Source of the DNA: an uncultured Oscillospiraceae bacterium
GTDB taxonomy: Bacteria > Bacillota > Clostridia > Oscillospirales > Oscillospiraceae
Assembly: GCA_910579965.1 (NCBI GenBank)
Contig: CAJTWF010000002.1
Location: forward strand, 25,373 to 89,372
Direction: 5' to 3'
Length of the DNA stretch: 64,000 nucleotides
Shown here: positions 34,444 through 45,328 of the stretch, in pieces
How the letters are laid out: every line of letters begins with the position of its first letter
How positions within the stretch are numbered: position 1 is the stretch's first letter
The notes under the pieces: generated by a model
Database searches by the model: none
Told to the model about the DNA's origin: nothing
The model's input: only the letters and a program-made list of their open reading frames with translations
Made by a program: the position numbers and the translations under genes

Positions 34444-36021
34444 ATGGCTGATTTGAGAGAAGAAATTTCCAGAAGAAGAACCTTTGCCATCATCTCCCAC
34501 CCGGACGCGGGGAAAACCACGCTGACCGAAAAATTCCTCCTCTACGGCGGGGCCATTGCCCAGGCCGGCGAGGTCAAGGGCAAGCGGGCCCGGGCGGCTA
34601 CCTCCGACTGGATGGAGATCGAGCGCCAGAGGGGCATCTCCGTCACCAGCTCCGTCATGCAGTTCCAGCACAGCGGCTTCTGCATCAACATCCTGGACAC
34701 CCCCGGCCACCAGGACTTCTCCGAGGACACCTACCGCACCCTCATGGCCGCCGACTCCGCGGTGATGGTCATCGACGGGGCCAAGGGCGTGGAGCCCCAG
34801 ACGAGGAAGCTCTTCAAGGTCTGCGCCATGCGCCATATCCCCATCTTCACCTTTATCAACAAGATGGACCGGGAGACCCGGGACCCTCTGGAGCTGTGCG
34901 AGGAGGTGGAGCGGGAGCTGGGCATCGACACCTACGCCGTCAACTGGCCCATCGGCTGCGGCAAGGCCTTTCAGGGGGTCTATGACCGGGCGGAGGGCAG
35001 CATCCTCTTTTTCTCCAGCGAGGGCCACGGCAGGAAGGCCGCCTCCACCCGGATTGACCTGGAGGACCCGGCGGCGGCGGAGCTGCTGGGCGGCCAGACG
35101 CGGTGGCAGACCCTGCGGGACGAGGTGGAGCTGCTGGGGGCTGGCCGGGAGTTTGACATGGAGGCCGTCCGGGCCGGGACCCTCAGCCCCGTGTTCTTCG
35201 GCTCCGCCCTCACCAACTTCGGCGTGGAGCCCTTCCTGGAGGCGTTTCTGCGCATGACCACCCCGCCCCTGAACCGGATGACCGACAGCGGGGAGATCGA
35301 CGCCTTCTCACCGGATTTCTCCGCCTTTGTCTTCAAGATCCAGGCCAACATGAACAAGGCCCACCGGGACCGCATCGCCTTTATGCGGGTGTGCTCCGGC
35401 AAGTTCCAGCGGGACAGCGAGGTCTTCCACATGCAGTCCGGCAAGAAGCTCCGCCTCAGCCAGCCCCAGCAGATGCTGGCCGCGGAGCGGGAGATCATCG
35501 ACGAGGCCTACGCCGGGGACATCATCGGCGTGTTTGATCCGGGCATGTTCTCCATCGGGGACACGGTGACCGTGCCGGGGAAGAAGTTCCAGTTCCTGGG
35601 CATCCCCACCTTTGAGCCGGAGCACTTCATGCGGGTCTCCCCCATGGACACCATGAAGCGCAAGCAGTTCATCAAGGGCACCGAGCAGATCGCCCAGGAG
35701 GGCGCTATCCAGATCTTCAGGATCCCCTTCGCGGGCATGGAGGAGGTCATCGTGGGCGTGGTGGGCACCCTGCAATTTGACGTGTTCCAGTATCGGATGC
35801 GCTCGGAGTACGGGGTGGAGCTGCGCATGGCGGGCCTGCCCTATGACCACCTGCGGCGCATCGCCGCCAGCCCCGTGGAGCCCAAGGACCTGACCCTGTG
35901 CGCGGACGCGGCCCTGCTGGAGGACTTCCGGGGCCGCAGTCTGGTGGCCTACTCCGGCGAGTGGCCGGTGGGGTACCTGCTCAAGCACAACCCGGGGCTG
36001 GCGCTGGAGGAGCCGTCGTAA
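34444..36021 (+). CDS. prfC: Peptide chain release factor 3
   Basis: The protein has 525 residues, typical of RF3. This GTPase recycles RF1/RF2 from the ribosome after termination. GTP motifs: G1 SHPDAGKTTLTEK, the G2 region RGISVTSSVM, G3 DTPGHQDF, G4 NKMD. The start codon is 15 bases after AAAGGAGG, longer than usual; no better in-frame codon exists between them. It lies in a unit with the DUF3786 gene, 69 bases downstream. Confidence 0.95.
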   Translation: MADLREEISRRRTFAIISHPDAGKTTLTEKFLLYGGAIAQAGEVKGKRARAATSDWMEIERQRGISVTSSVMQFQHSGFCINILDTPGHQDFSEDTYRTLMAADSAVMVIDGAKGVEPQTRKLFKVCAMRHIPIFTFINKMDRETRDPLELCEEVERELGIDTYAVNWPIGCGKAFQGVYDRAEGSILFFSSEGHGRKAASTRIDLEDPAAAELLGGQTRWQTLRDEVELLGAGREFDMEAVRAGTLSPVFFGSALTNFGVEPFLEAFLRMTTPPLNRMTDSGEIDAFSPDFSAFVFKIQANMNKAHRDRIAFMRVCSGKFQRDSEVFHMQSGKKLRLSQPQQMLAAEREIIDEAYAGDIIGVFDPGMFSIGDTVTVPGKKFQFLGIPTFEPEHFMRVSPMDTMKRKQFIKGTEQIAQEGAIQIFRIPFAGMEEVIVGVVGTLQFDVFQYRMRSEYGVELRMAGLPYDHLRRIAASPVEPKDLTLCADAALLEDFRGRSLVAYSGEWPVGYLLKHNPGLALEEPS

Positions 36022-36090
36022 GGGCGATATCAAGAGAATGAAACCGAGCGGCCCTGGGGGCTGTTTCAACGACAGAAGGAGGCCGGCGCA

Positions 36091-36702
36091 ATGGACGTCG
36101 TCAACAACAAGGAGGGCAAGCCCCTGGAGTACTACCTGGAGAAGTTCCGGGCCTGCGACATAGAGGAGACCGCCTCCCGGTGCGGCCTGCCCAGGGAGGA
36201 GAACCGGGTTGCCATGGGACTGCTGGGGGAGATGTTCACCGTGTCCCACCCGGACTTCACCGTGGTGGGCCCCTCCCCCCTGACCAACGCGGAGCGGATT
36301 CTGCTGCTGCGCTATCTGGTGGACGGCCGGGCCGCCGTGTCCGGGGGGCAGTATCTCACCTACCGGGAGTTCCCCTGGGGGGAGGTGTATCTGCGCCAGT
36401 TCACCGGACGGTGCATCAACCGCTTTGCCTTCTCCTACGGCGGGAAGCCGGATCTGCTCAGGCAGGTCATGGAGAAGCTGCCGGCCAGGCCCCTCCAGCG
36501 CAGCGACTGCGGCTGGGAGGTGGAGCTGATGCCCGGCCTCTTTGTCCAGCTCCTGCTGTGGCTGGGGGACGAGGAGTTCCCCCCCAGCGCGCAGATCCTC
36601 TTCTCCGATAATTTCCGCTTCGCCTTCACCGCCGAGGACCTGGCCAACGCGGGGGACATCCTGCTCAGCCGCATGAAGAGGATCGGCCTTGCCCTCTCCT
36701 GA
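36091..36702 (+). CDS. DUF3786-domain protein
   Basis: The product has 203 residues with AGAAGGAGG upstream of the ATG. The DUF3786 fold spans nearly the whole length: LGEMFTVSHPDFTVVG, LLLRYLVDGRAAVSGG, YLTYREFPWGEVY, RFAFSYGGKPDLL and LLWLGDEEFPPSAQILF. The domain is common in anaerobes that carry corrinoid-dependent one-carbon metabolism and also occurs fused to Fe-S domains, but its activity is unknown. No signal peptide or membrane helix is visible. Confidence 0.85.
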   Translation: MDVVNNKEGKPLEYYLEKFRACDIEETASRCGLPREENRVAMGLLGEMFTVSHPDFTVVGPSPLTNAERILLLRYLVDGRAAVSGGQYLTYREFPWGEVYLRQFTGRCINRFAFSYGGKPDLLRQVMEKLPARPLQRSDCGWEVELMPGLFVQLLLWLGDEEFPPSAQILFSDNFRFAFTAEDLANAGDILLSRMKRIGLALS

Positions 36703-36765
36703 GAGGGGGCAGCGTGTCAAAGCGCCGCGCCCGTTCTAGCGAACCTGGCCAGCGGCCCGAAAGAA

Positions 36766-36806
36766 GCGGGCGAGCAGTGCTCGCCCCTACACAAATCCCG
36801 AAAGAA
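36766..36806. repeat. Dispersed intergenic repeat, family A copy 2
   Basis: The palindrome GCGGGCGAG-CAGTG-CTCGCCCC is followed by TACACAAATCCCGAAAG, matching the unit at 3163-3203 (palindrome plus tail) in the same orientation. Confidence 0.6.
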
Positions 36807-36852
36807 TCCATCTGCTCCCTTTTTCGCCTTGACGGATTTGCTGTGACAGTAT

Positions 36853-36886
36853 GAGACCGCCTCCGGCTGCTGCCGGAGGCGGTCTC
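36853..36886. terminator. 15-bp hairpin between DUF3786 and PilZ genes
   Basis: GAGACCGCCTCCGGC, loop TGCT, and the exact complement. The core CCGCCTCCGGC-TGCT recurs in the hairpin at 52138-52171. It lies between converging genes and has no clear T-tract on either side. Confidence 0.6.
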
Positions 36887-36894
36887 TGTAAGCA

Positions 36895-37584
36895 TCAGGA
36901 TCGGGCCCGGTTCTTCCGCTGGGCCGCAAAGATATTCTGGGTGATTTTCCCCTCGTCCTCCTCGGTCAGCTCCAGGAACTGGCACCCGTATTCGTAGTTG
37001 GACTCGCCCCGCTCGATCACCCGCAGCACCTGGCAGAACATGGCGGACGCGGGCCGGTCCTCCAGCAGCTTCACCTTCAGCAGGAATTTGTCCCCCTTGT
37101 GGTGTACGTACTCCGAGCCGATGCAGGCCCCGCCCACGCTGATGTTGAGCAGCTTGCAGGGCTTCTCCCCGATGTTCAGGCCGCTGAAGGTGGTGACGGT
37201 GGCGTCCAGGTTGGTGTCCAGACGGAAGAAGGCCCGGTCGTTGCCGATTCGTGCCACGGTCAGCTCCTCCACCTGCCAGATGTGGTGGGGCATGGGGCTG
37301 ATGCGGCCCTCCATATAGACCGCCTTCCTGTCGTGGTCGCTGTAGCCGCGGATCCGGACGTGGATGCTCTCCCCCTCCTGGAACTCGTCGGACTCCGAGT
37401 ACTGGTGCAGCTCCGCCTTGTCGTCGTGGAGGCCCAGCAGCTTGGCCACGAAGAGCAGGCGGCCCTCCATGGTGGTCACCTCCACCCGCATGCCGGAATA
37501 GATCTCAAGCTCCTCCTGCGCCTCCCCGGCCTGGGGCGCCGGCGCCTCCTTGGCCTTGCGGCCGAACAGATGAAAAATCCCCAC
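36895..37584 (-). CDS. PilZ-domain cyclic-di-GMP receptor (YcgR-like)
   Basis: The product has 229 residues. The start is GTG at 37584, following CGGGAGG; the frame stays open upstream only as a shadow of the next gene. An N-terminal YcgR-like beta domain (about 45-110) precedes a PilZ domain. Both c-di-GMP contacts are present: the RxxxR motif Arg117-Ala-Phe-Phe-Arg121 and Asn147-Ile-Ser-Val-Gly-Gly. Such proteins change motility, adhesion or polysaccharide output when the second messenger binds. It lies 19 bases after the REC-GGDEF gene in one transcript, so the cyclase and its probable receptor are made together. Confidence 0.88.
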   Translation of the reverse strand: MGIFHLFGRKAKEAPAPQAGEAQEELEIYSGMRVEVTTMEGRLLFVAKLLGLHDDKAELHQYSESDEFQEGESIHVRIRGYSDHDRKAVYMEGRISPMPHHIWQVEELTVARIGNDRAFFRLDTNLDATVTTFSGLNIGEKPCKLLNISVGGACIGSEYVHHKGDKFLLKVKLLEDRPASAMFCQVLRVIERGESNYEYGCQFLELTEEDEGKITQNIFAAQRKNRARS

Positions 37585-37603
37585 GGTTATGCCTCCCGAT
37601 TTG

Positions 37604-38533
37604 CTATGAATTGGCCGTTTTTTCCCACATCTGGCGCATCTTCTCGTCCGCCCAGACCACCTGATTCCGGCCGTGCTTCTTCGCGTCGTAGAGCATGGTG
37701 TCCGCAACCTTGAGATAGGTGGTGTAGGCGCTCTCCGCCGGAGGCACCACGGTGACGCCGCCGACGCTGACCGTGACGTACTGGGACACCGACGGGTCAT
37801 GGGGGATGTGGAGGTCCTCCACCGCCTGCCGGATCTTCTGCAAATGGGAGAAGGCCTTCTCGGAGCTGTCGCCGATGAGGAAGGCCACGAATTCCTCGCC
37901 GCCATAGCGGGCGAAGAAATCCGTGCTGCGCTGGAGGAAGGCGGCGGCGGTTTTGGCCGTGGCGGCGATGACCCGGTCCCCGGCGGGGTGCCCGAAGGTG
38001 TCGTTGAACTTCTTGAAGTTGTCAATGTCGAACATGCAGATGGAGAAGGGCACCTGCAGCCGGGCGGCCTCGCTCCACTTCACCGCGCTGTAAAGATCGT
38101 GCTGCCGCCGGTTCGCCACCCCTGTGAGCTGATCGGTCTTGGACTGGTACTCGATCTGCCGCCGGTAGTTGTACAGCTTGATATGGGTGTTCACCCGCGC
38201 CTTGACGATCAGAGGGCTGAAGGGCTTGGTGATGTAGTCCACCGCCCCCAGGATCAGACCCCGCTGCTCGCTCTCAATGTTGGAGAGGCTGGTAATCAGA
38301 ATCACCGGGACGCTCTGGGTGATGATCTCCTCCTGCAATTTTTTCAGCAGCGTGAAGCCGTCCATGCCCGGCATCACCACGTCCAGCAGAATGAGAGAAA
38401 AGCTCTCCTCGCTGGCCAGGCGCAGCCCGTCCTCCGCCGTCTGGGCGACGGTGACATCATAATCGTCGCTGAGGATGGATTTTAATTGGGCGGCCTGCAC
38501 AACGCTGTCGTCCACTACCAATATTTTCTCCAT
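37604..38533 (-). CDS. Response regulator diguanylate cyclase (REC-GGDEF)
   Basis: The product has 309 residues. The ATG at 38533 is preferred; GAGGAG lies about 12 bases upstream. The receiver has Asp8-Asp9, phospho-Asp51 in LILLDVVMPGMDG and Lys in ITKPF. The cyclase domain carries a catalytic GGEEF at 211-215, and an RSTD inhibitory site five residues earlier gives product feedback. It makes c-di-GMP from two GTP when phosphorylated and dimeric, as in PleD/WspR. No cognate kinase is adjacent; the kinase at 22323 could serve it. It is co-transcribed with the PilZ gene. Confidence 0.93.
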   Translation of the reverse strand: MEKILVVDDSVVQAAQLKSILSDDYDVTVAQTAEDGLRLASEESFSLILLDVVMPGMDGFTLLKKLQEEIITQSVPVILITSLSNIESEQRGLILGAVDYITKPFSPLIVKARVNTHIKLYNYRRQIEYQSKTDQLTGVANRRQHDLYSAVKWSEAARLQVPFSICMFDIDNFKKFNDTFGHPAGDRVIAATAKTAAAFLQRSTDFFARYGGEEFVAFLIGDSSEKAFSHLQKIRQAVEDLHIPHDPSVSQYVTVSVGGVTVVPPAESAYTTYLKVADTMLYDAKKHGRNQVVWADEKMRQMWEKTANS

Positions 38534-38591
38534 ATGTATATCACACTCCTCACGGGGACGGACCGGGCGGTCTCCCCCCAATTTCTAATGA

Positions 38592-38607
38592 GAATAAATG
38601 TTTATTC
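38592..38607. promoter_or_regulatory. Perfect 16-base palindrome between tetR and REC-GGDEF genes
   Basis: GAATAAA-TG-TTTATTC. It covers the stop codon of the TetR gene and stands about 60 bases before the cyclase start. It may be the TetR operator for the c-di-GMP pair. The similar but shorter GAATA-CT-TATTC occurs at 39350-39361, upstream of the tetR promoter. Confidence 0.45.
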
Positions 38608-39246
38608 ACACCGCGCTAAACAAGGCTGCGCCGCCTTTTGGCACCCGGTCTCCGGCCTCAGATAGCCGCTCAGACCGGTGGCCAGCAGCTGGAAGACCGT
38701 CTCCTCCGTCTCCTGGTCAGCACGCAGCACACCCTCCGCCACGTATTTGGCATACAGGACGGTGGTGGTGAGCACATGGAGCCACAGCAGATCCTGATTG
38801 ATCTGCCGGATGCCGGGAAACACCTGCCGGAAGGCCTGAACCACGCACACGAAGGAGCCGAAATAGGAAATGTCCCGGGTCCTGTCGTATTCGGGGAAGA
38901 GGGCGCTGTCCCGAATCCGGTGATAGAAGACGGTCTCGTCCGGATGGGCCACCCAGAACCGGAAGTAGGGCAGCCACAGGCTCCTCACCGCCCCCACAGG
39001 GTCTGCAACAATGGCATGAGAATCAAAGGCCAGCTGATCGAAAATCGCCGCCGCCTGCCGGTCCACATAGGTGAAGCACTCCTCCAGCAGCTTCTCCTTG
39101 CTCTCGAAGTAGCGGTACAGCGCCCCGGAGGAGACCCCCGCCAGAGAACTGACATTTTGGATGCGCACACCCTCCAGGCCGTGCTGCCGCACGGCCCTGA
39201 TCGCTGCGGAAATAATGCGTGTCCTTGTGTCGTCCAGCTTGACCAC
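38602..39246 (-). CDS. TetR-family transcriptional regulator
   Basis: The product has 214 residues. The N-terminal HTH is typical: RIISAAIRAVRQHGLEGVRIQNVSSL, then AGVSSGALYRYFESKEKLLEE. The C-terminal ligand-binding region is helical and rich in aromatic residues. The start is read as GTG at 39246, but AAGGGAG overlaps it, so initiation is unclear. It is followed by the REC-GGDEF and PilZ genes in the same direction. The regulated genes are unknown. Confidence 0.85.
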   Translation of the reverse strand: MVKLDDTRTRIISAAIRAVRQHGLEGVRIQNVSSLAGVSSGALYRYFESKEKLLEECFTYVDRQAAAIFDQLAFDSHAIVADPVGAVRSLWLPYFRFWVAHPDETVFYHRIRDSALFPEYDRTRDISYFGSFVCVVQAFRQVFPGIRQINQDLLWLHVLTTTVLYAKYVAEGVLRADQETEETVFQLLATGLSGYLRPETGCQKAAQPCLARCE

Positions 39247-39289
39247 TCCCTTAGAAGTTCATGGAATGAGAACCTGTACGTAGCTTCTT

Positions 39290-39318
39290 ATTATATACCA
39301 CTCTGTCCCTGTTGGCAA
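39290..39318 (-). promoter_or_regulatory. Promoter of the TetR gene
   Basis: On the minus strand: TTGCCA (39318-39313), a 17-base spacer, TATAAT (39295-39290). Confidence 0.75.
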
Positions 39319-39465
39319 TACCCTATTTGACGCATCCCGGCTTTTTGTTGAATACTTATTCTCGTTGGGGCGGAACGGACCCGGCCCGGCGCAACGAGAA
39401 TCCCCGGATGGCCGCCTGGGCGCGGTTCTCCGGGGATCCCTTCTGTTCAGCCGCGGCGCCGCGGC

Positions 39466-42072
<2,607 letters not shown>

Positions 42073-42093
42073 GTGCAATGCCTCCTTTGGGCT

Positions 42094-42257
42094 TAGGGCT
42101 TGTTTGAAAATTGTCAACACGCCCAAACAGCAGGCCTTTTTCCGCCATACTGCGTTAAATTTTCTTGCCATCCGGCAGGATGCCTGCAAAAATTTGCCTT
42201 GTCTGGCGAAAAAATTCCTTGCTGTTGGGCATATCGCCAATTATCAAACAAGCCCTA
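42094..42257. repeat. 164-bp imperfect palindromic (MITE-like) element in the clpB leader
   Basis: The terminal arms TAGGGCTTGTTTGA (42094-42107) and TCAAACAAGCCCTA (42244-42257) are perfect inverses, and the next 30 bases of each arm still pair well (ATTG, GCCCAA, CAGCA blocks). It lies wholly between the clpB promoter and ribosome site, ending 5 bases from the latter, so the RNA would carry a very long hairpin. No transposase is present. Confidence 0.75.
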
Positions 42258-42308
42258 GTATGGCCCGGCCGACGGGTCATACCTCGTGTTTTTTTCTTTT
42301 CGACAGTG

Positions 42309-42337
42309 ATTGTACACCCGGGGCGGGGAAATGTAAA
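42309..42337 (-). promoter_or_regulatory. clpB: clpB promoter
   Basis: On the minus strand: TTTACA (42337-42332), a 17-base spacer, TACAAT (42314-42309). CIRCE lies 8 bases upstream of the -35. Confidence 0.8.
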
Positions 42338-42345
42338 GAGGAAAA

Positions 42346-42372
42346 TTAGCACTCTCATGACAAGAGTGCTAA
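42346..42372. promoter_or_regulatory. CIRCE operator (HrcA binding site)
   Basis: A perfect TTAGCACTC-N9-GAGTGCTAA. It is the HrcA repressor site of heat-shock operons in Gram-positive bacteria. It sits upstream of clpB and overlaps the last codons and stop of the preceding CPBP protease gene. Confidence 0.97.
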
Positions 42373-43154
42373 TTTTCTGTGAACGGACTGTAAACACTGG
42401 GCGGAGCGCCCCTGGGCCGCCCCGCCGCCAGGACCAGACAGGCCGCCAGCAGCTCCAGAACCGTCAGAATAACGTAGGGCAGGGGATCGCCGCCGTTGTC
42501 CGCCGGCTGAATGGCAAACACATGGACGAACAGGTTCCAGGAGCAGTGGTAGGACATGGCGGAGAGCAGATTGCCGCCGGAGCGGTCCAGAAAATAGCCG
42601 TACAGGCAGCTCTCCGCCACGCAGCCTAAGAAAAACCAGACCAGGGGGACCCGCATCCCGTCAAAGAGAACGTAGTGGTAGTGCCACAGGCCCCAGATCA
42701 GGCCCACCGCCAGGGGCGCAAGCGCGGGCCGCCCCATGGAGGAGCGCAGCAAAGGGTGCAGATACCCCCGCCACCCCAGCTCCTCCGCCGCCAGCGCCCA
42801 CAGGATCACCAGCCCCTGGGCCGGGGTCACGCCGCGCACCGCGAACGCCTCCCCGGTCAGGGCGCAGGAGAGGCCCCGCGCCGCCGCCATAGCCGCCAGG
42901 GCGGCGGCAAAGGGGATCAGGCAGGCCGCCAGAGCGCCCCGGGCCCGGAGCTGCCGGGCGAGGAAGGGGACCAGCTCCCCGCCGCGGGCCGCGGCAGCCA
43001 GGGCCGCCAGAGAGGGCCCCGCCGCCTGCAGGCCGTAGAGGAGGAGGCGCAGGGTCCCGTCCTCCGCCCGGGTCCGGAGGACCGCGAAGAGGAGGGGGAG
43101 GGAAAAGGCGAGGGCGAGAAAGAGGACGGGTGATGGAAGGGCTCTCTTTTCCAT
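42369..43154 (-). CDS. CPBP-family intramembrane metalloprotease
   Basis: The product has 261 residues and about eight hydrophobic helices. The CPBP (Abi) motifs are present: AAEELGWRGYLHPLL (the EE-x3-R type motif 1), GLIWGLWHYHYVLF (motif 2 with His) and SYHCSWNLFVH (motif 4). Members cleave prenylated or signal peptides inside the membrane or protect against bacteriocins. It lies between mgtE and clpB; its end overlaps CIRCE, so read-through into clpB would have to pass the clpB regulatory region. The role here is unknown. Confidence 0.88.
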   Translation of the reverse strand: MEKRALPSPVLFLALAFSLPLLFAVLRTRAEDGTLRLLLYGLQAAGPSLAALAAAARGGELVPFLARQLRARGALAACLIPFAAALAAMAAARGLSCALTGEAFAVRGVTPAQGLVILWALAAEELGWRGYLHPLLRSSMGRPALAPLAVGLIWGLWHYHYVLFDGMRVPLVWFFLGCVAESCLYGYFLDRSGGNLLSAMSYHCSWNLFVHVFAIQPADNGGDPLPYVILTVLELLAACLVLAAGRPRGAPPSVYSPFTEN

Positions 43155-43170
43155 GGGATACTCCTTTGGG

Positions 43171-44199
43171 TCACACCCCCAGCAGCAGGGAGGCCATGCC
43201 GAAGTAGGCCAGCAGGGAGACGGCGTCCACCAGGGTGGTGATGAAGGGGCTGGCCATGACAGCGGGGTCCAGGCCCAGCCGCTTGGCCAGGATGGGCAGG
43301 CAGCAGCCTACCAGCTTGGCCGCCAGCACCGTCACCGCCAGAGTCAGGCTCACTGTCGCCGCCACGGCCGGGGACACGGCGGTCAGGAGGGTCAGGCGCA
43401 GCAGGTTCACCGCCGCCAGGGACGCTCCGCACAGCAGCCCCACCCGCAGCTCCTTCCACAGCACCCGCAGCCAGTCGCCAAAGCGGATCTGGCCCAGGCT
43501 CAGTCCCCGGATCACCGTGACAGAGGACTGGCTGCCGCAGTTGCCGCCGGTGTCCATGAGCATGGGGATGAAGGCGGTGAGGGCCACCTGGGCGGCCAGG
43601 GCGGCCTCAAAGTGCTGGATAATGGCCCCGGTGAAGGCCGCCGACAGCATCAGAAGCAGCAGCCAGGGGATGCGGCTGGCGAAAATGCGCCACACCGGCG
43701 TGTCCAGATAGGGCCGCTCCGAGGGGGTGATGGCGGCCATCATCTCCATGTCCTCCGTGGCCTCCTCCTGCAAAACGCCCATGGCCTCGTCGGCGGTGAC
43801 CACTCCCACCAGGCGGTTGTCTTTGTCCACCACCGGCAGCTCCAGCAGGTCAAACGCCTCCATCAGCTGGGCGGCCAGCTCCTGATCGTCCTCCGGCTGG
43901 ATGGTGGCAAAGGGCCGGGTCATGGCCGCCTCCACCCGCACCCCGCCCCGGGTGAGGAGCATGTCCCGCAGCCCCAGCACGCCCAGCAGGGTGTAGTCCT
44001 CCGCCACCACGTAGCAGCTGTTCATGGAGGGGTGGGGCAGCCCCACCTGCCGCAGCCGCTCAATCGCCTCGTTGATCCGGGCCAGGGGCGGCAGCACCAC
44101 CGGCCGGTCCCACATGATGGCCCCTACCGTGTCCCGGACCGGCTCCGTGGGGGCGGAATAGGTTTTGCTGTTCACAAAATAGGTCTTGCTGTTCATCAT
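43171..44199 (-). CDS. mgtE: MgtE-type Mg2+ transporter lacking the N domain
   Basis: The protein has 342 residues, while MgtE is usually about 450. After a short N-terminus it goes directly into the CBS pair (VRDTVGAIMWDRPVVLPP and AAMTRPFATIQPEDD), then the plug helix and five membrane helices with the pore motif FIPMLMDTGGNCGSQSSVTVIRGLSLG. The superhelical N domain (about 100-130 residues) that helps close the channel when Mg2+ is high is missing. Expression is controlled by an Mg2+-sensing M-box directly upstream, which fits a magnesium importer. The ATG at 44199 follows AAGGAGG. Confidence 0.9.
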   Translation of the reverse strand: MMNSKTYFVNSKTYSAPTEPVRDTVGAIMWDRPVVLPPLARINEAIERLRQVGLPHPSMNSCYVVAEDYTLLGVLGLRDMLLTRGGVRVEAAMTRPFATIQPEDDQELAAQLMEAFDLLELPVVDKDNRLVGVVTADEAMGVLQEEATEDMEMMAAITPSERPYLDTPVWRIFASRIPWLLLLMLSAAFTGAIIQHFEAALAAQVALTAFIPMLMDTGGNCGSQSSVTVIRGLSLGQIRFGDWLRVLWKELRVGLLCGASLAAVNLLRLTLLTAVSPAVAATVSLTLAVTVLAAKLVGCCLPILAKRLGLDPAVMASPFITTLVDAVSLLAYFGMASLLLGV

Positions 44200-44369
44200 C
44201 GCTGATCTCCTCCTTGCTTCTCGGGGCGGAGCCCCGTCCTGGCAGGGAGGCCGGACACATCAGACCGCGCCGGGACAGACGTGGGCCCGGCCGGCGCTTG
44301 TTCTGTTGTCTGGCCCGCCGCCTGCGTCCATCCTCTTCGCCTCCTTCCTCGTTGTCCTGCAAGCAAAAA

Positions 44370-44400
44370 GCCGCGCACCCGAACGAAAACGGGTGCGCGG
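44370..44400 (-). terminator. Attenuator hairpin of the M-box
   Basis: On the minus strand: CCGCGCACCCG, loop TTTTCGTT, CGGGTGCGCGG, then CTTTTTGC. It is the off-state terminator between the aptamer and mgtE. Confidence 0.85.
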
Positions 44401-44404
44401 CAGT

Positions 44405-44573
44405 ACCGCGATGCGCTCCGCCTCCGTTTGAGCTTTAGCTCCCCAGGGCGGTGAAATCGCGTTAGGTCATGCCTTGCGTTCGACAAGACCTGTTCAAACC
44501 AGCGCGGGATGTCTCCATCCCTTTGCGGCAGCGATCCATATCCCGGGGGTAGCCTTACCTACCGGCTGCTTGT
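44405..44573 (-). ncRNA. M-box (ykoK) magnesium riboswitch
   Basis: The conserved M-box blocks occur in order on the minus strand: GGTAGGTAAGGCTACC, GATATGGATCGCTGCCGC, AGACATCCCGCGCTGG, GACCTAACGCG and GAGCTAAAGCTC. An intrinsic terminator follows, and then mgtE. High Mg2+ should fold the aptamer and end transcription; low Mg2+ allows mgtE expression. Confidence 0.9.
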
Positions 44574-44579
44574 ACGTTC

Positions 44580-44608
44580 AGTATACCCCATAGGCCGGGG
44601 GATGTCAA
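44580..44608 (-). promoter_or_regulatory. Promoter of the M-box/mgtE transcript
   Basis: On the minus strand: a perfect TTGACA (44608-44603), a 17-base spacer, TATACT (44585-44580). Confidence 0.85.
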
Positions 44609-44629
44609 CCGCTTTTGCCGCCTTTTTTT

Positions 44630-45328
44630 CTACAGCTGCCGCAGGGCGGCCTCCAGGGCGGTCTTCTGGGTGGTGCCCTCGTCCTTCATCTTGATGACCC
44701 GGGCGGGGCAGCCGGCCACCACCGCCCCGGCAGGCACGTCCTCGATGACCACCGCCCCGGCGGCCACCACTGCGTTCTCGCCCACGTGAACGCCCTCGAT
44801 GACCACGGCGTTGGCCCCCACCAGCACGTTGTCCTCCACAATCACCGGCGTGGCGCTGGCGGGCTCGATGACCCCGGCCAGCACGGCCCCCGCGCCGATG
44901 TGGCAGTTCCTGCCCACCGTGGCCCGTCCCCCCAGGATGGCCCCCATGTCGATCATGGTGCCCGGGCCGATGACCGCGCCGATGTTGATGACCGCGCCCA
45001 TCATGATCACCGCGTTGTCCCCGATCTCCACCTGCTCCCGGATAATGGCGCCGGGCTCGATCCTGGCGTTGATCCCCTTCATGTCCAGCAGGGGGATGGC
45101 GCTGTTGCGCCGGTCATTCTCCACCACCATGTCCGCGATGCGCTCCGCGCTGGCGGCCAGGAGGGGGCCCAGCTCCCGCCAGTCCCCGAACACCACCCTG
45201 CTGCGGCCCTCGCCGAAAACCTGGGCGGAGCCGTAGTCGATGGGCTCCCTCTCGTTAATGTATACCTTCACCGGCGTCTTCTTCTCCGCCGCGCCGATGT
45301 AGGCGATAATCTCCTGGGCGTTCATCAT
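44630..45328 (-). CDS. dapH: Tetrahydrodipicolinate N-acetyltransferase
   Basis: The product has 232 residues. It acetylates tetrahydrodipicolinate in the acetyl branch of lysine and diaminopimelate synthesis. An N-terminal DapH domain ([20 protein letters not shown]) is followed by a left-handed beta-helix of hexapeptide repeats ([20 protein letters not shown] and so on) and the DapH-type GCPARVIK end. Two ATG codons stand together after GGAGGGACAAAGGC; the first overlaps the dapB stop by 4 bases. It is last in the lysine-riboswitch operon. Confidence 0.93.
   Translation of the reverse strand: MMNAQEIIAYIGAAEKKTPVKVYINEREPIDYGSAQVFGEGRSRVVFGDWRELGPLLAASAERIADMVVENDRRNSAIPLLDMKGINARIEPGAIIREQVEIGDNAVIMMGAVINIGAVIGPGTMIDMGAILGGRATVGRNCHIGAGAVLAGVIEPASATPVIVEDNVLVGANAVVIEGVHVGENAVVAAGAVVIEDVPAGAVVAGCPARVIKMKDEGTTQKTALEAALRQL

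Noticed and set aside
42094..42257. N-terminal extension of ClpB (56 more codons upstream of 42072)
   Set aside because: The extension is the translated palindromic element. The ClpB family start MNFDKYTQ with a strong ribosome site lies at 42072.
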